From: Myxococcota bacterium | GTDB lineage: Bacteria; Myxococcota_A; UBA9160; UBA6930 | Assembly (NCBI GenBank): GCA_028285625.1 | Contig: JANQOX010000019.1 | Coordinates: 347,588-411,587, forward strand | DNA length: 64,000 nt | Direction: 5' to 3' | Part shown: piece by piece, positions 8,424 through 17,153 of the stretch | Position numbering within the stretch: position 1 is the first letter of the stretch | Layout of the letters: every line of letters starts with the position of its first letter | Notes under the pieces: model-generated | What the model was told of the DNA's origin: nothing | Databases searched by the model: none | Seen by the model: the letters and a program-made list of their open reading frames with translations, nothing else | Position numbers and translations under genes: made by a program

Positions 8424-9086
8424 ATGACCGCCGACGCGCGCGCGGGCGGTGCCGAGGCCTTCGCCGGCGTGCACGTACTGGCCGACGACGACCCGCGCTG
8501 GCCCCACGATCCGGTCACCCAGGCGCGCGCCGCGTGCGCCGGCGGCGCCGCCGTGGTGCAGCTTCGCAGCAAACATGCGACGGATCGGCAGACCGTCGCA
8601 TGGGGAGAAGAGATCCGGCGCATCACCCGCCGGACCGGCGTCCTGTTGTTCGTGAACGACCGCTTCGACCTGGCGCTGCGGCTCGAAGCCGACGGCGTCC
8701 ACCTCGGCCAGACCGACCTGCCGCCCGAGCGGCTGCCCCAGGCCGCGCGCGACCGCCTGCGGGTGGGGCGCTCGACGCACGACGACGAGGAGGTCGGCCG
8801 GGCGTGCCGCGAGCCGGTGGACTACGTGGCCTTCGGGCCCTTGTTCGGGACGACCTCCAAGTCGATCGCCCATTCCGAGCGCGGGCTCCCTAAGCTCCGC
8901 CAAGTGGTGGAGCGCGTCCGACCCCGACCCCTGATCGCCATCGGTGGCATCGACGCCGCCCGCGCGCCGGAGGTGGCCGCGACCGGCGCCCGGGGCATTG
9001 CGGTGATCGGCGCGGTCGCCGGCGCCACCGACCCCGAAGCCGCGACCCGCGAGCTGGTGCAGGCCTTCGGGAGAGCGCGCCCATGA
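8424..9086 (+). CDS. thiE: thiamine-phosphate synthase
   Basis: ThiE joins hydroxymethylpyrimidine diphosphate to thiazole phosphate to make thiamine phosphate. The 220-aa protein shows the TIM-barrel motifs VQLRSK, FVNDRFDLALR, DGVHLGQTDLP, GRSTHDDEE, YVAFGPLF and IAIGGI in the expected order. It begins 16 nt after the ntrC-type gene and its stop overlaps nupC (ATGA). No thiamine (TPP) riboswitch was found upstream. thiD, the other thiamine gene here, lies 10.5 kb away. Confidence 0.9.
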   Translation: MTADARAGGAEAFAGVHVLADDDPRWPHDPVTQARAACAGGAAVVQLRSKHATDRQTVAWGEEIRRITRRTGVLLFVNDRFDLALRLEADGVHLGQTDLPPERLPQAARDRLRVGRSTHDDEEVGRACREPVDYVAFGPLFGTTSKSIAHSERGLPKLRQVVERVRPRPLIAIGGIDAARAPEVAATGARGIAVIGAVAGATDPEAATRELVQAFGRARP

Positions 9087-10315
9087 CCGATCCGTGGCTG
9101 CGCCTGGTCTCGGGCCTGGGCCTTCTCGCCATGGTGGGCCTGGCCTGGGCGGCCTCGACGAACCGTCGGCGATTCCCGACGCGCGTGGTGCTCGTGGGCC
9201 TGGGCGCGCAGCTCGCCCTCGCGCTGCTGCTCCTGAAGACGGGGCCCGGCCAGCGCCTCTTCCTGGGCGCCAATGCCGTGGTGACCCAGCTCGTCACCTA
9301 CACCGAGGCCGGCACCCGCTTCGTGTTCGGGCCGCTCAAGGAGACGGGCTTCTCCTTTGCCCTCGACGTGCTTCCGATCATCGTCTTCATGGGGAGCGTG
9401 TTCGGCATCCTCTACCACGTGGGTGTCGTGCAGTGGATCGTCTCGCTGCTCGCCCGCGCGCTCTCGCGAACCATGGGAATATCGGGCGCCGAGAGCCTGG
9501 CGGCGGTGGCCAACATCTTCGTGGGCATGACCGAGGCGCCGCTGCTGGTGCGCCCCTACATCGAGCGCATGACCCGCTCGGAATTGTTCACGGTGATGAC
9601 CACCGGCATGGCCACGATCGCCGGATCGGTCCTGGTGGCCTACGCGCAGATCCTCGGCGGCGGCGCGTTCGCCGGCCACCTGGTCACGGCGAGCCTGCTC
9701 TCGGCCCCCGCCGGCATCCTGATCGCCAAGGTGATGGTGCCCGAGGAGGACGAGCCAGCCACGGTGGATGCGTCGCAGGCCGAGGTCCCCACCACCTCGG
9801 TCAACGTGATCGACGCAGCCTCCCAGGGTGGACTGGCCGCGCTGCGACTCGCCGCCTACGTGGGCGCGCTGCTGCTGTGCTTCGTCGCGCTGATCGCGCT
9901 GGCCAACGGCATCATCGGTTTCGCCGGCGGGCTCGTCGGGCTGCCCGGCCTCACGCTGCAACAGATCCTGGGCTGGGCCTTCGCGCCGCTCGCACTGCTG
10001 CTCGGCATCCCCATGGCCGAAGCCACCGAAGTCGGCGCCCTGCTCGGCGTGAAGACCGTGCTGAACGAGTTTCTCGCCTTCCAGGCGCTGGCCGGGGCGG
10101 TCGAGGCCGGCACGATCTCGCCGCGGTCGGCGGTGATCGCCTCGTACGCGCTGTGCGGCTTCGCCAACTTCGGATCGCTCGCGATCCTGATCGGCGGGGT
10201 CGGCGGCATGGCGCCGAGCCGGCGCAGCGACGTGGCGCAGCTGGGCCTGCGCAGCATCGCCGCGGGGACGCTGGCCACGCTGATGACCGGCTGCATCGCG
10301 GGGATGCTGCTCTAA
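9083..10315 (+). CDS. nupC: concentrative nucleoside transporter (CNT/NupC family)
   Basis: This is a 410-aa polytopic membrane protein that should import nucleosides with H+ or Na+. Recognisable parts are a hydrophobic N-terminus, the central LPIIVFMGSVFGILYHVG region, the SLAAVANIFVGMTEAPLLV segment and the C-terminal ASYALCGFANFGSLAI signature, all typical of CNT carriers. The start overlaps the thiE stop by 4 nt, so it is probably cotranscribed. The 3' end lies in a short imperfect tandem repeat. Confidence 0.9.
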   Translation: MTDPWLRLVSGLGLLAMVGLAWAASTNRRRFPTRVVLVGLGAQLALALLLLKTGPGQRLFLGANAVVTQLVTYTEAGTRFVFGPLKETGFSFALDVLPIIVFMGSVFGILYHVGVVQWIVSLLARALSRTMGISGAESLAAVANIFVGMTEAPLLVRPYIERMTRSELFTVMTTGMATIAGSVLVAYAQILGGGAFAGHLVTASLLSAPAGILIAKVMVPEEDEPATVDASQAEVPTTSVNVIDAASQGGLAALRLAAYVGALLLCFVALIALANGIIGFAGGLVGLPGLTLQQILGWAFAPLALLLGIPMAEATEVGALLGVKTVLNEFLAFQALAGAVEAGTISPRSAVIASYALCGFANFGSLAILIGGVGGMAPSRRSDVAQLGLRSIAAGTLATLMTGCIAGMLL

Positions 10316-10372
10316 CCGATCCCCGGATGCCGCTCCAACCACTCCCCGGGATGCTGCGCTAGCCACCCGCGG
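10299..10372. repeat. imperfect 23-24 bp tandem repeat at a convergent junction
   Basis: Three imperfect copies beginning GGATGC.GC start at 10302, 10325 and 10349. They cover the nupC stop, the 43-nt spacer and the end of the opposing SGNH gene. Arms CGGGGAT (10299-10305) and ATCCCCG (10319-10325) can form a hairpin, so the region may also act as a terminator. Confidence 0.55.
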
Positions 10373-11720
10373 CGTCGGACGAACCGCCCGGCGCGGGCAA
10401 CCGATCCGCGATGCGCGCGCCGACGTGGCGTCCGGCGCGGACGTTGCCGAGGTCGGACAGGTGCGTGTCCTCGGACCGGTACATCGCGCTGCCCTCCTCG
10501 AGCGCGGGCGAGGCGTCCACCGGCCCAGCCCCGGCTTGCTCGCGTACGAAGCGCATCAAGCGTTCGGGATCGCCCTGCTCGAGCGAGAGGCCGAGCCGGC
10601 TGCGCAGGTCGGCGTCCACCAGCGCGCGGTCGGGGAAGACGACCTGCACATACGGCACACCCAGGGCTTCGGCCTCGGCACGCAGCTCGGAGAGCGCGGC
10701 GCCGACCACCGAGAACGCGCTGCGGGGCGCGGGCCCGTAGTTGGTGGACCAGCGCCGCCGGACCAGCTGCTCGAGTTCGGGCGCGACCGTGCCAAGGGGT
10801 CGTGCCTCGAGATCGCACCGGCCCGTGTCGCGCCGCGCGGCCGCCGCCGGTCTGCGCAGCAGCGTGCCGGCGCGCGCGACGAACAGACTCCAACGCGCCG
10901 TGCGCGTATTCAGCGGATGGAAGGTGCGTAGGAAGACCGACTCGGGAAACCGGAACGTCATCCCCGCAACGACCCGGCGATCGGTGGCCGGAAGGTTGTC
11001 GGTGAAGTCGTTCTCCAGGAACAGGGTGTGGACCACCGCGTCGAACCCGACGCCGCGATCGGCGAGAAAACGCAGCATGCGCAGGGCATCGACCGGTCCC
11101 GCCCCCGCCACTCCGGCGTTGATCGCAAGGGTCGGGTGGCCCGTGGCCTCGGCGACGGCCGCGGCCGCGACCTCGGGGTAGTTGCAGGCCGCCGCGCGGC
11201 CGCTGCCCTCGACGTAGGAGTCGCCGAGAAAGAGCAGGCGTAGGGGCTCCACGTCGGGGGCCCCCTGCGCGCCGGCTTCGGGGTCGGCGAACACCCGGAA
11301 CCCCAAGGGCGAGCCCGGGCGCGGCTTCTTCAGCATCACCGCCCGACCGTCGGGATCGCGCATCTCCCGATAGGGACCCCCGAGGCGCGCCGCACCGCGC
11401 GAGACCAGCGTGCCATCGAGTAGCCACAGCATGGCCTCGAGCAGCAGGAACGCGACGAGCGCTCCGCGCAGCGCACCGCCCAGGCGGTTGGGGCGTCGAC
11501 GCACGGCCTCGAAGGCGAACACCAGCAGGGCGGCCGCGGCCGCGACGCCCGCCGCGGTCGACGCCAGCGCATAGGCGCGTGCGCCGTCGTTGAAGAGGCC
11601 GAGCGGCAGCACTCGCGGCTGCAGGAGTATGGCCGCCAGCGCGCAGGCCACGACGGTGGCGGCGAACGCCCGCATCCATGCGGCCCCGCGCGAGGACTCG
11701 GGCGTCGGTCCGGGCGCCAC
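10359..11720 (-). CDS. membrane-anchored SGNH/GDSL hydrolase-like protein
   Basis: This 453-aa protein has three predicted membrane segments (about 16-36, 48-72 and 82-104) followed by a large soluble domain. LFLGDSYVEGSG at 164-174 is the GDSL block with its Ser. DTHLSDLGN near residue 425 supplies the Asp-x-x-His of an SGNH active site, and FLENDFTDN is the Asn block. Such enzymes are often esterases or O-acetyl transferases of cell-surface glycans. The start is uncertain: GTG at 11720 keeps the full frame, and an ATG at 11675 lies just before the first membrane segment. It follows the enoyl-CoA hydratase gene by 40 nt on the same strand. Confidence 0.75.
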   Translation of the reverse strand: MAPGPTPESSRGAAWMRAFAATVVACALAAILLQPRVLPLGLFNDGARAYALASTAAGVAAAAALLVFAFEAVRRRPNRLGGALRGALVAFLLLEAMLWLLDGTLVSRGAARLGGPYREMRDPDGRAVMLKKPRPGSPLGFRVFADPEAGAQGAPDVEPLRLLFLGDSYVEGSGRAAACNYPEVAAAAVAEATGHPTLAINAGVAGAGPVDALRMLRFLADRGVGFDAVVHTLFLENDFTDNLPATDRRVVAGMTFRFPESVFLRTFHPLNTRTARWSLFVARAGTLLRRPAAAARRDTGRCDLEARPLGTVAPELEQLVRRRWSTNYGPAPRSAFSVVGAALSELRAEAEALGVPYVQVVFPDRALVDADLRSRLGLSLEQGDPERLMRFVREQAGAGPVDASPALEEGSAMYRSEDTHLSDLGNVRAGRHVGARIADRLPAPGGSSDAAGG

Positions 11721-11760
11721 GCTCGCTTGGGTCGGCTCGATCAGATCGGTCGGCTCGGGC

Positions 11761-12552
11761 TCAGCGACCCTCGAAGGTGGGCTTGCGCTTCTCGAGGAAC
11801 GCCTGCATGCCCTCCTTGAAGTCGCCGGTGCGGAACAGCGGAAGCAGCTGCAAGAAGACGTGGTGCACGTGGGTGTCGAAGGGCTCGTTCCAAGCCATGC
11901 GCATCATCCGCTTGGTGGCCTGCACGGCGAGCGGCGCGTTCTCGGCGATCTCCTGACCGAGTTCCACGGCGACCTTGGCGAGCTGGTCGGCCGGTACCAC
12001 CTGGCTCACCAGACCGAGCTCCAGCATCTGATCGGCCAGCAGCGTCCGCCCGGTGAACATGATCTCCGCGGCCTTCGACCAGCCGATCAGGCGCGGCAGC
12101 AGCCAGGTTCCGCCGCTCTCGGGCAAGACCCCCCGCTTGGTGAACGCCGCCGAAAGCTTGGCGGTGTCGGCAGCCACGCGGATGTCGCAGCCCAGCGCGA
12201 GGTCCATCCCGTAGCCCGCCGCGCCGCCATTGAGGGCGCAGATCACCGGCGTGTCCAGGTTGTGGAGCACCACCGGCGGCGCCTCGCGCAGGTCGAAGCG
12301 CGCGGTGGTCTTGCCGATGTCGTTCTGACCGAGGCCCGAGCCCTGCTGCTGGTCGATCAGGTCCAATCCAGCGCAGAAGGCCCGGCCGGCACCCGTCAAC
12401 ACGATGGCGCGCACGTCCCGATCGGCATCGCACGCCACCAGCTCGGCGGACAGGGCATCCAGCATGGGTCCCGAAATGGCGTTCATGCGCTCGGGCCGGT
12501 TCAAGGTGAGCACGGCCACCGGGCCCTGGCGCTCGACGAGAAGCTCGCTCAT
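11761..12552 (-). CDS. enoyl-CoA hydratase/isomerase (crotonase) family protein
   Basis: This is a 263-aa crotonase-fold enzyme. It has the CoA-binding GAGRAFCAGLDL loop, the oxyanion-hole segment ALNGGAAGYGMDLALGCDIRVA near residues 105-126 and the GVLPESGGTWLLPRLIG catalytic region, whose Glu fits hydratase activity. The start has a strong GGAGGA site 6 nt upstream. It is transcribed away from a PaaX-type regulator, which in other bacteria controls phenylacetyl-CoA degradation. A role in aromatic or unsaturated acyl-CoA breakdown is therefore plausible, but the substrate is not shown. Confidence 0.87.
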   Translation of the reverse strand: MSELLVERQGPVAVLTLNRPERMNAISGPMLDALSAELVACDADRDVRAIVLTGAGRAFCAGLDLIDQQQGSGLGQNDIGKTTARFDLREAPPVVLHNLDTPVICALNGGAAGYGMDLALGCDIRVAADTAKLSAAFTKRGVLPESGGTWLLPRLIGWSKAAEIMFTGRTLLADQMLELGLVSQVVPADQLAKVAVELGQEIAENAPLAVQATKRMMRMAWNEPFDTHVHHVFLQLLPLFRTGDFKEGMQAFLEKRKPTFEGR

Positions 12553-12619
12553 GGGGGTCCTCCGAGGTCCGGCAGTCTAGGCCACGCGGGACGCCGCCGG
12601 GCACGGTTCATTACCGACA

Positions 12620-12648
12620 TTGACACAGTTTCGCCGAATCCGTAACAT
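12620..12648 (+). promoter_or_regulatory. sigma70-type promoter of paaX with possible operator
   Basis: TTGACA (12620-12625), a 17-nt spacer and TAACAT (12643-12648) form a near-consensus promoter. The paaX ATG at 12657 is only 8 nt after the -10 box, so the transcript would be leaderless or nearly so. An imperfect palindrome TTCGCCGAA (12630-12638) sits in the spacer, where a repressor would block polymerase. Confidence 0.6.
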
Positions 12649-12656
12649 CCTGAGCC

Positions 12657-13514
12657 ATGGAAGGCAGCCCGGCCGCACGCAGCCTGGTGCTCGACCTGCT
12701 CTCGACCCTGCGCGGCGGCTTCATGCCGGTCTCCGCACTGGTGGCGGCGGGCGGGCTGTTCGACCTGCGCGAAAACAGCGTCCGGGTGGCCGTGGCGCGC
12801 CTGCTCGCATCGGGCCAGGTCGAGCGCGACGAGCGGGGCCGCTACCGGCTCGGTGCCGGCGCCGAGCCCATCGACCGCCGCGTGCGCTCCTGGAGTCGCC
12901 CGGACGAACGGATGCGGGATTGGGACGGCAGCTGGGTCGCCGTCCACACGGCGGCGCTTCCTCGCGGTCGGCGCCGGGCCCAGCGCCAGCGCGCCCGCGC
13001 CCAGCGGTTGCTCGGATTCCAGGCGCTCCGTCCGGGGCTGCAACTGCGGCCCGACAACCTTCGCGGAGGCGTCGCGGGCCTGCGCGACGAGCTGCATGCG
13101 CTCGGACTCGAAGCAGGCGCCCTGGTCTTTCGCATGGACGCGCTCGATGCAGCCGAGGACGCCCGGGCGCGCGGGCTCTGGGACGTGGTGGCGCTCTGCC
13201 AGGGCTATGCCCGCTCGCTGCGCGACCTCGAAGCGAGTGAGCGCCAGCTGCCGCGACTCGACGAGGGGCAGGCGATGGTCGAGAGCTTCCTGGTGGGTGG
13301 ACGCGTGATCCGCCAGTTGGTCCTCGACCCGCTCCTGCCCGACGCCATCGTGCCCGGCGCCGACCGGCGCGCCCTGGTCGAGGCGCTGCGTCGCTACGAC
13401 CAGCTCGGCCGTCAGTGCTGGGCCGCCTTCCTCGACCGGCACGGCGCGCGCGGCGCCCGCACGCCGGTCGACAGCCGCATGCCCGACGGCGCTGGCCGCC
13501 TCGGGATTCATTGA
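12657..13514 (+). CDS. PaaX family transcriptional regulator
   Basis: This 285-aa regulator has the PaaX arrangement: a winged-helix domain (about 8-70, with LRENSVRVAVARLLASGQVERDE-like sequence), a central ferredoxin-like domain beginning at WDGSWVAVH near residue 88, and a C-terminal helical domain. Family members are usually repressors that sense phenylacetyl-CoA or related acyl-CoAs. The gene is divergent from an enoyl-CoA hydratase and 10 nt upstream of a fatty acid desaturase, suggesting it controls one or both. Its own near-leaderless promoter with a spacer palindrome suggests autoregulation. Confidence 0.82.
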   Translation: MEGSPAARSLVLDLLSTLRGGFMPVSALVAAGGLFDLRENSVRVAVARLLASGQVERDERGRYRLGAGAEPIDRRVRSWSRPDERMRDWDGSWVAVHTAALPRGRRRAQRQRARAQRLLGFQALRPGLQLRPDNLRGGVAGLRDELHALGLEAGALVFRMDALDAAEDARARGLWDVVALCQGYARSLRDLEASERQLPRLDEGQAMVESFLVGGRVIRQLVLDPLLPDAIVPGADRRALVEALRRYDQLGRQCWAAFLDRHGARGARTPVDSRMPDGAGRLGIH

Positions 13515-13524
13515 GGAGAACGCC

Positions 13525-14526
13525 GTGAGCATGGCTCCCCCCGAACACGTTCGGATCGATCCCCAGGCCGAAGAGCCCGACCCGAGGCACGACCTGGCCC
13601 CCGATGGCCGCCGCTGGCTCGACGCGCTCGATCGCGACGAGATCGCATCGCTGCTCGAGATGCACGACTGGCGTTCGGCGGCCTCGGTGATCGTGAACTG
13701 GGGGATCGTATTCGCGTCGATGGCGCTGGTGGCCGTCTGGCCCAATCCCCTCACGGTCGTCCTGGCGCTGCTGCTGATCGGCGCGCGCCAGCTGGGCATG
13801 GCCGTCCTCATGCACGAGGCGTCGCACCGAAGCCTCTTCCGGGACCGCCGCGTGAACGACTTCGTGGGCAACTGGCTCGCCGCCTACCCGGTCTGGAGCG
13901 ACCTCCATCCCTACCGTCCCTATCACCTGCAGCATCACGCCCACACCGGAAGCGAGCGCGACCCGGACCTCGGTCTGATCAAGCCGTTCCCGATCACCCG
14001 TGACAGCTTCCGGCGCAAGGTGTGGCGCGACCTCTCCGGCCAGACCGGGCGCAAGTTCGCCGCGGGCTCGGCCAAGCGCACCTTCGGACGCTGGAACGAT
14101 CCGGTGTCCCGTCGCGCGGCGATCGGCGCGCTGGTGAGCAACGCGATCCTGCTGGGCGTGCTGACCGCCCTGGGTCACCCCTGGCTGTACCTGCTCTGGG
14201 TGGGCGCCTGGTTCACCACCAACACCCTGGTGACGCGCATCCGCGCCATCGCCGAGCATGCGCTCACGCCCGACCCCGCCGACCCGCTGCGCAACACGCG
14301 CACCACCTTGGCGAGCCCCCTCGAGCGGCTCTTCCTCGCGCCGAACCGGGTGAACTACCACCTCGAGCATCACCTGCTGATGACCGTCCCGCACTACCAC
14401 CTGCCGCGCTTCCACCAGCTGCTGCGCGAACGCGGCGTGCTCGAAGACGCGTGCATCGAGCGCGGCTACCTCCGCGTGCTCCGAAGGGCGACCTCGAAGG
14501 TCACACCGGTGGACGCGACCGCCTAG
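13525..14526 (+). CDS. fatty acid desaturase family protein
   Basis: This is a 333-aa integral membrane di-iron desaturase or hydroxylase. The three His boxes are clear: HEASH near residue 95, HLQHH near 134 and HLEHH near 279. Hydrophobic segments flank the first box and follow the second. The GTG at 13525 has GAGGAG 6 nt upstream and is preferred over the ATG two codons later. It lies directly behind paaX, probably in one transcript. Members of this family also modify carotenoids and other hydrophobic molecules, so the exact substrate is open. Confidence 0.85.
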   Translation: MSMAPPEHVRIDPQAEEPDPRHDLAPDGRRWLDALDRDEIASLLEMHDWRSAASVIVNWGIVFASMALVAVWPNPLTVVLALLLIGARQLGMAVLMHEASHRSLFRDRRVNDFVGNWLAAYPVWSDLHPYRPYHLQHHAHTGSERDPDLGLIKPFPITRDSFRRKVWRDLSGQTGRKFAAGSAKRTFGRWNDPVSRRAAIGALVSNAILLGVLTALGHPWLYLLWVGAWFTTNTLVTRIRAIAEHALTPDPADPLRNTRTTLASPLERLFLAPNRVNYHLEHHLLMTVPHYHLPRFHQLLRERGVLEDACIERGYLRVLRRATSKVTPVDATA

Positions 14527-14539
14527 CGCCCCGGCGGGC

Positions 14540-15940
14540 TCAGACTTCGGGCGCCCTCGGCAGGTCGACCCGGAACACCGACCCGCGCCCGGGTTCGCTG
14601 GCCAGGTGGATGTCGCCGCCGTGGGCGCGCGCGATCTCTCGCGCCAGGGGCAGTCCGAGGCCCACCCCGGGCGCGCCCGGCTGGGAACGCACGCGATGGA
14701 AGGGCTCGAAGATGCGCTCGGCCTCGTCGGCCGGAATGCCCACGCCCTCGTCACGCACCTCGATCGCCACCCGGCCCGGCTCGGCCATGCAGACCACCGC
14801 CACCCGAGCCTCGGCGTCGCTGTACTTGAGCGCGTTGTGCACGAGATTCGCGAACAGCTGATGCAGCCAGGACGCGTCACCGGAGACACGCCCGGCGCCT
14901 TCGAGCGTGTGTTCCAGGACCACTCCGCGCTCGTCGGCGAGCGGCTCGAAGAACGACACCACGTCCTCGAGCAGCCCGCGCAGATCGACGTCGGTGCGCT
15001 GGCCGGGGGCGATGCCCGCCTCGCTCTGGGCCAGGCGGAGAAGGCCGTGCAACGATTCGGAGAGCCCCTCGACCTCGACCGCCACCTCTTCGAGCAGCCC
15101 CCGATACTCCTCCGCCGAGCGCTCCTTCTCCAGGCTGACCTCCAGGCGACCGCGCATCCGGTTCAGCGGTGTGCGCAACTCGTGGGCCGCGTTCGCCGCA
15201 AAGCGGCGCGTGCGCGCCATGCCGGCGCGAATGCGGTCCATCATGTCGTTCAGGGTGGCGGCCAGCTCGTCGAGCTCGTCACCCGTGCCCCGGGTCGGCA
15301 ACGTCTCCTCGAGGTTGGTCCCCGAGATGCGCCGCGCCGTGGCGGTGACCTGCTGAATCGGTCGCAGACTGCCGCGCGCCAGCCAGTAGCCGATGGCCGC
15401 CGTCACCAGCAGCATGACGGGCGCCGTGTAGAGGAAGAGGTTCCGCAGATCTCGCGCGTTGCGAACGAAGCGGCGGGTGTAGAGGGCGCCCTGCACCGAG
15501 CCCTCTCCGGCCCCGGCCGACACCACCAGGTAGGGATAGCTCTCGCCGAGATCGACCTGGCGAAAGACCTCCTCGGCCGGCGGCGCGCCGGGCCGCAGCG
15601 GCGGAGGCGCCGGGCTCGGCGGCAGCGGATGGCGCGCCAGCGTCCCGCCCGCAGCCACCGTACGGCCGCGGGCGTCGAAGACCTGCAGCCCGAGCTTGTA
15701 GTCGGATTCGGCGACGAGGACGCTGCGCTCGAGCGCCCGCGCCACCGACGGCGCGAGCAGGCCGTCGCGCTCCACCAGCTCGGCCAGATCGCGCACCTGC
15801 ACCACGAGGAACGAGCGGGCCGCGCTCTCGACCTGCTGGACCAGCTGGTTGTAGAGCAGGCCCGCGAACAGCGAGACCGTGACCAGGAGCGCGAGTGTGA
15901 AACGAAGCGTGAAGCGCGCGCCGATCGAGAGCGACGGCAT
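14540..15940 (-). CDS. membrane sensor histidine kinase, HAMP type
   Basis: This 466-aa kinase has a first membrane segment near 9-30 and a periplasmic sensing loop of about 130 residues with a Pro-rich stretch. A second membrane segment (TAPVMLLVTAAIGYWLA) follows, then a HAMP linker, a phosphoacceptor His in NAAHELRTPLNRMRG, and an ATPase domain with NLVHNALKYS, DEGVGIP and GVGLGLPL. The layout matches EnvZ/CusS-type partners of OmpR regulators. It follows its cognate response regulator by 29 nt. The signal is unknown. Confidence 0.88.
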   Translation of the reverse strand: MPSLSIGARFTLRFTLALLVTVSLFAGLLYNQLVQQVESAARSFLVVQVRDLAELVERDGLLAPSVARALERSVLVAESDYKLGLQVFDARGRTVAAGGTLARHPLPPSPAPPPLRPGAPPAEEVFRQVDLGESYPYLVVSAGAGEGSVQGALYTRRFVRNARDLRNLFLYTAPVMLLVTAAIGYWLARGSLRPIQQVTATARRISGTNLEETLPTRGTGDELDELAATLNDMMDRIRAGMARTRRFAANAAHELRTPLNRMRGRLEVSLEKERSAEEYRGLLEEVAVEVEGLSESLHGLLRLAQSEAGIAPGQRTDVDLRGLLEDVVSFFEPLADERGVVLEHTLEGAGRVSGDASWLHQLFANLVHNALKYSDAEARVAVVCMAEPGRVAIEVRDEGVGIPADEAERIFEPFHRVRSQPGAPGVGLGLPLAREIARAHGGDIHLASEPGRGSVFRVDLPRAPEV

Positions 15941-15969
15941 GCCGGCGCCGCGTCCGCGCGCCGGCGGGC

Positions 15970-16668
15970 TCAGGAGCTCGCCTCGCTCGCCAGCCGCTCT
16001 TCGAGCACGTAGCCCACGCCTTTCACGGTGTGGATCAACTTCGCGTCGAAATCCTGATCGAGCTTCTTGCGCAAGTGGTTGATGTGCACGTCGATCAGGT
16101 TCGAGTAGGTGTCGAAGCCGTGTCCCCAGACCTTCTCGGTGATCATCGCGCGCGACACCGCCTGCCCCTGGTTGCGCAGCAGGTACTCGAGCAGCGAGAA
16201 CTCCTTGGGGGTGAGTTCGATCGGGCGACCGCCGCGCTCGACGGCATGCCGCCTCAGGTCGAGCACCAGGTCGGCCACGGCCAGCTGACCGCTGTCGGGC
16301 TCCGCCAGCGTGCGCCGGGCCACCGCCTGGATGCGCGCGAGCAGCTCGGCAAAGGCGAAGGGCTTCACCAGATAGTCGTCGGCCCCGAGGTTGAGGCCGC
16401 GGATCCGGTCGGCGACCTCCCCCCGCGCGGTCAGGAAGATGGCCGGGGTGTCGATGCTGCGTTCGCGCACGGCCTCGAGGATCGAGAAACCGTCCCCATC
16501 GGGCAGCATCACGTCGAGCACCAGCAGATCGAAGGGGCCGGCCAGGGCGCGCTCGAGGCCCTCGGCCGCGTCGTGGGCGACCTCGACCTCGTAGCCCCGC
16601 TCTTTCAGGCCCTTCTCGATGTACTCGCGCGCGGTCGCGTCGTCTTCGACGTAGAGGATGCGAAGCAT
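15970..16668 (-). CDS. OmpR-family response regulator
   Basis: This 232-aa regulator has a receiver domain with the acidic pocket VEDD, phosphoacceptor Asp in LLVLDVMLPD near residue 51 and Lys in LVKPF. A winged-helix DNA-binding domain follows (LTPKEFSLLEYLLRNQG and a VHINHLRKKL recognition helix). It is the first gene of a two-gene operon with the HAMP kinase. A TACAAT box (16679-16684, minus strand) ends 10 nt before the ATG, but I see no good -35 box. The sequence resembles CusR/CopR-type regulators; that similarity does not prove metal sensing. Confidence 0.88.
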   Translation of the reverse strand: MLRILYVEDDATAREYIEKGLKERGYEVEVAHDAAEGLERALAGPFDLLVLDVMLPDGDGFSILEAVRERSIDTPAIFLTARGEVADRIRGLNLGADDYLVKPFAFAELLARIQAVARRTLAEPDSGQLAVADLVLDLRRHAVERGGRPIELTPKEFSLLEYLLRNQGQAVSRAMITEKVWGHGFDTYSNLIDVHINHLRKKLDQDFDAKLIHTVKGVGYVLEERLASEASS

Positions 16669-16731
16669 GGCGCCGGCGATTGTAGGGCAAGCCGATCCAG
16701 GAGCGCGGCCGGTCGCCTCATGCGGGCAGGT

Positions 16732-17046
16732 TCAGTCCGCGGGGCGCTCGACGGGCGGCCCACCCGAGGGGCTGCCCTCGTCCCCGTGCTTGTTCAGCAG
16801 CATCAGGTTGCGGGCGTAGACGAAGGCGTTGGGCAGGTACCCCATCAGGAAGACCGGCTCCTTGCGGTGGATGGCGTACACCAGCAGGATCAGGGTGCCG
16901 ACGATGCTCAGGTACCAGAAGGCCTTGGGGATGTAGCTACGGCCCGCGCGCTCCGAAGCCACCCATTGCACGAGAAAACGCGAGAAGAACGCGGCCTGGC
17001 CCGTCAATCCGAACAAGAGCCAGGGTGTCGAGTCGCTCCAATCCAT
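16732..17046 (-). CDS. LAB_N domain membrane protein (lipid A biosynthesis N-terminal type)
   Basis: This 104-aa protein has three hydrophobic segments (about 8-29, 37-57 and 65-83). The conserved pattern GQAAFFSRFLVQWVASERAG, then FWYLSIVG and NAFVYARNL, matches the LAB_N domain found as a stand-alone protein or at the N-terminus of some lipid-A-disaccharide synthases. The function of stand-alone members is not firmly known; a role in lipid or undecaprenyl-linked sugar handling is often proposed. It lies between the two-component operon and the divergent rrf2 gene, without an lpxB partner in the window. Confidence 0.8.
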   Translation of the reverse strand: MDWSDSTPWLLFGLTGQAAFFSRFLVQWVASERAGRSYIPKAFWYLSIVGTLILLVYAIHRKEPVFLMGYLPNAFVYARNLMLLNKHGDEGSPSGGPPVERPAD

Positions 17047-17119
17047 CGGCGCGCTCCCTCCGAGTGCGGAAGGCGCGCAGGGTCGCGGACGGGCCCCCGG
17101 CGGGCAAGTCGCGCCAATC

Positions 17120-17147
17120 TTGACACGAAGGTCCAGATTCCTAGGCT
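17120..17147 (+). promoter_or_regulatory. candidate promoter of the Rrf2 regulator gene
   Basis: TTGACA (17120-17125), a 16-nt spacer and TAGGCT (17142-17147) precede the ATG at 17154 by only 6 nt, so the mRNA would start at or very near the initiation codon. The spacer contains no IscR-type site that I can recognise with confidence. Confidence 0.45.
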
Positions 17148-17153
17148 TGCACC

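Noticed and set aside
16679..16684. Strong promoter for the OmpR-type regulator at TACAAT
   Set aside because: No acceptable -35 box at 16-18 nt and no extended -10 TG at the right position, so it is only noted in the gene entry.
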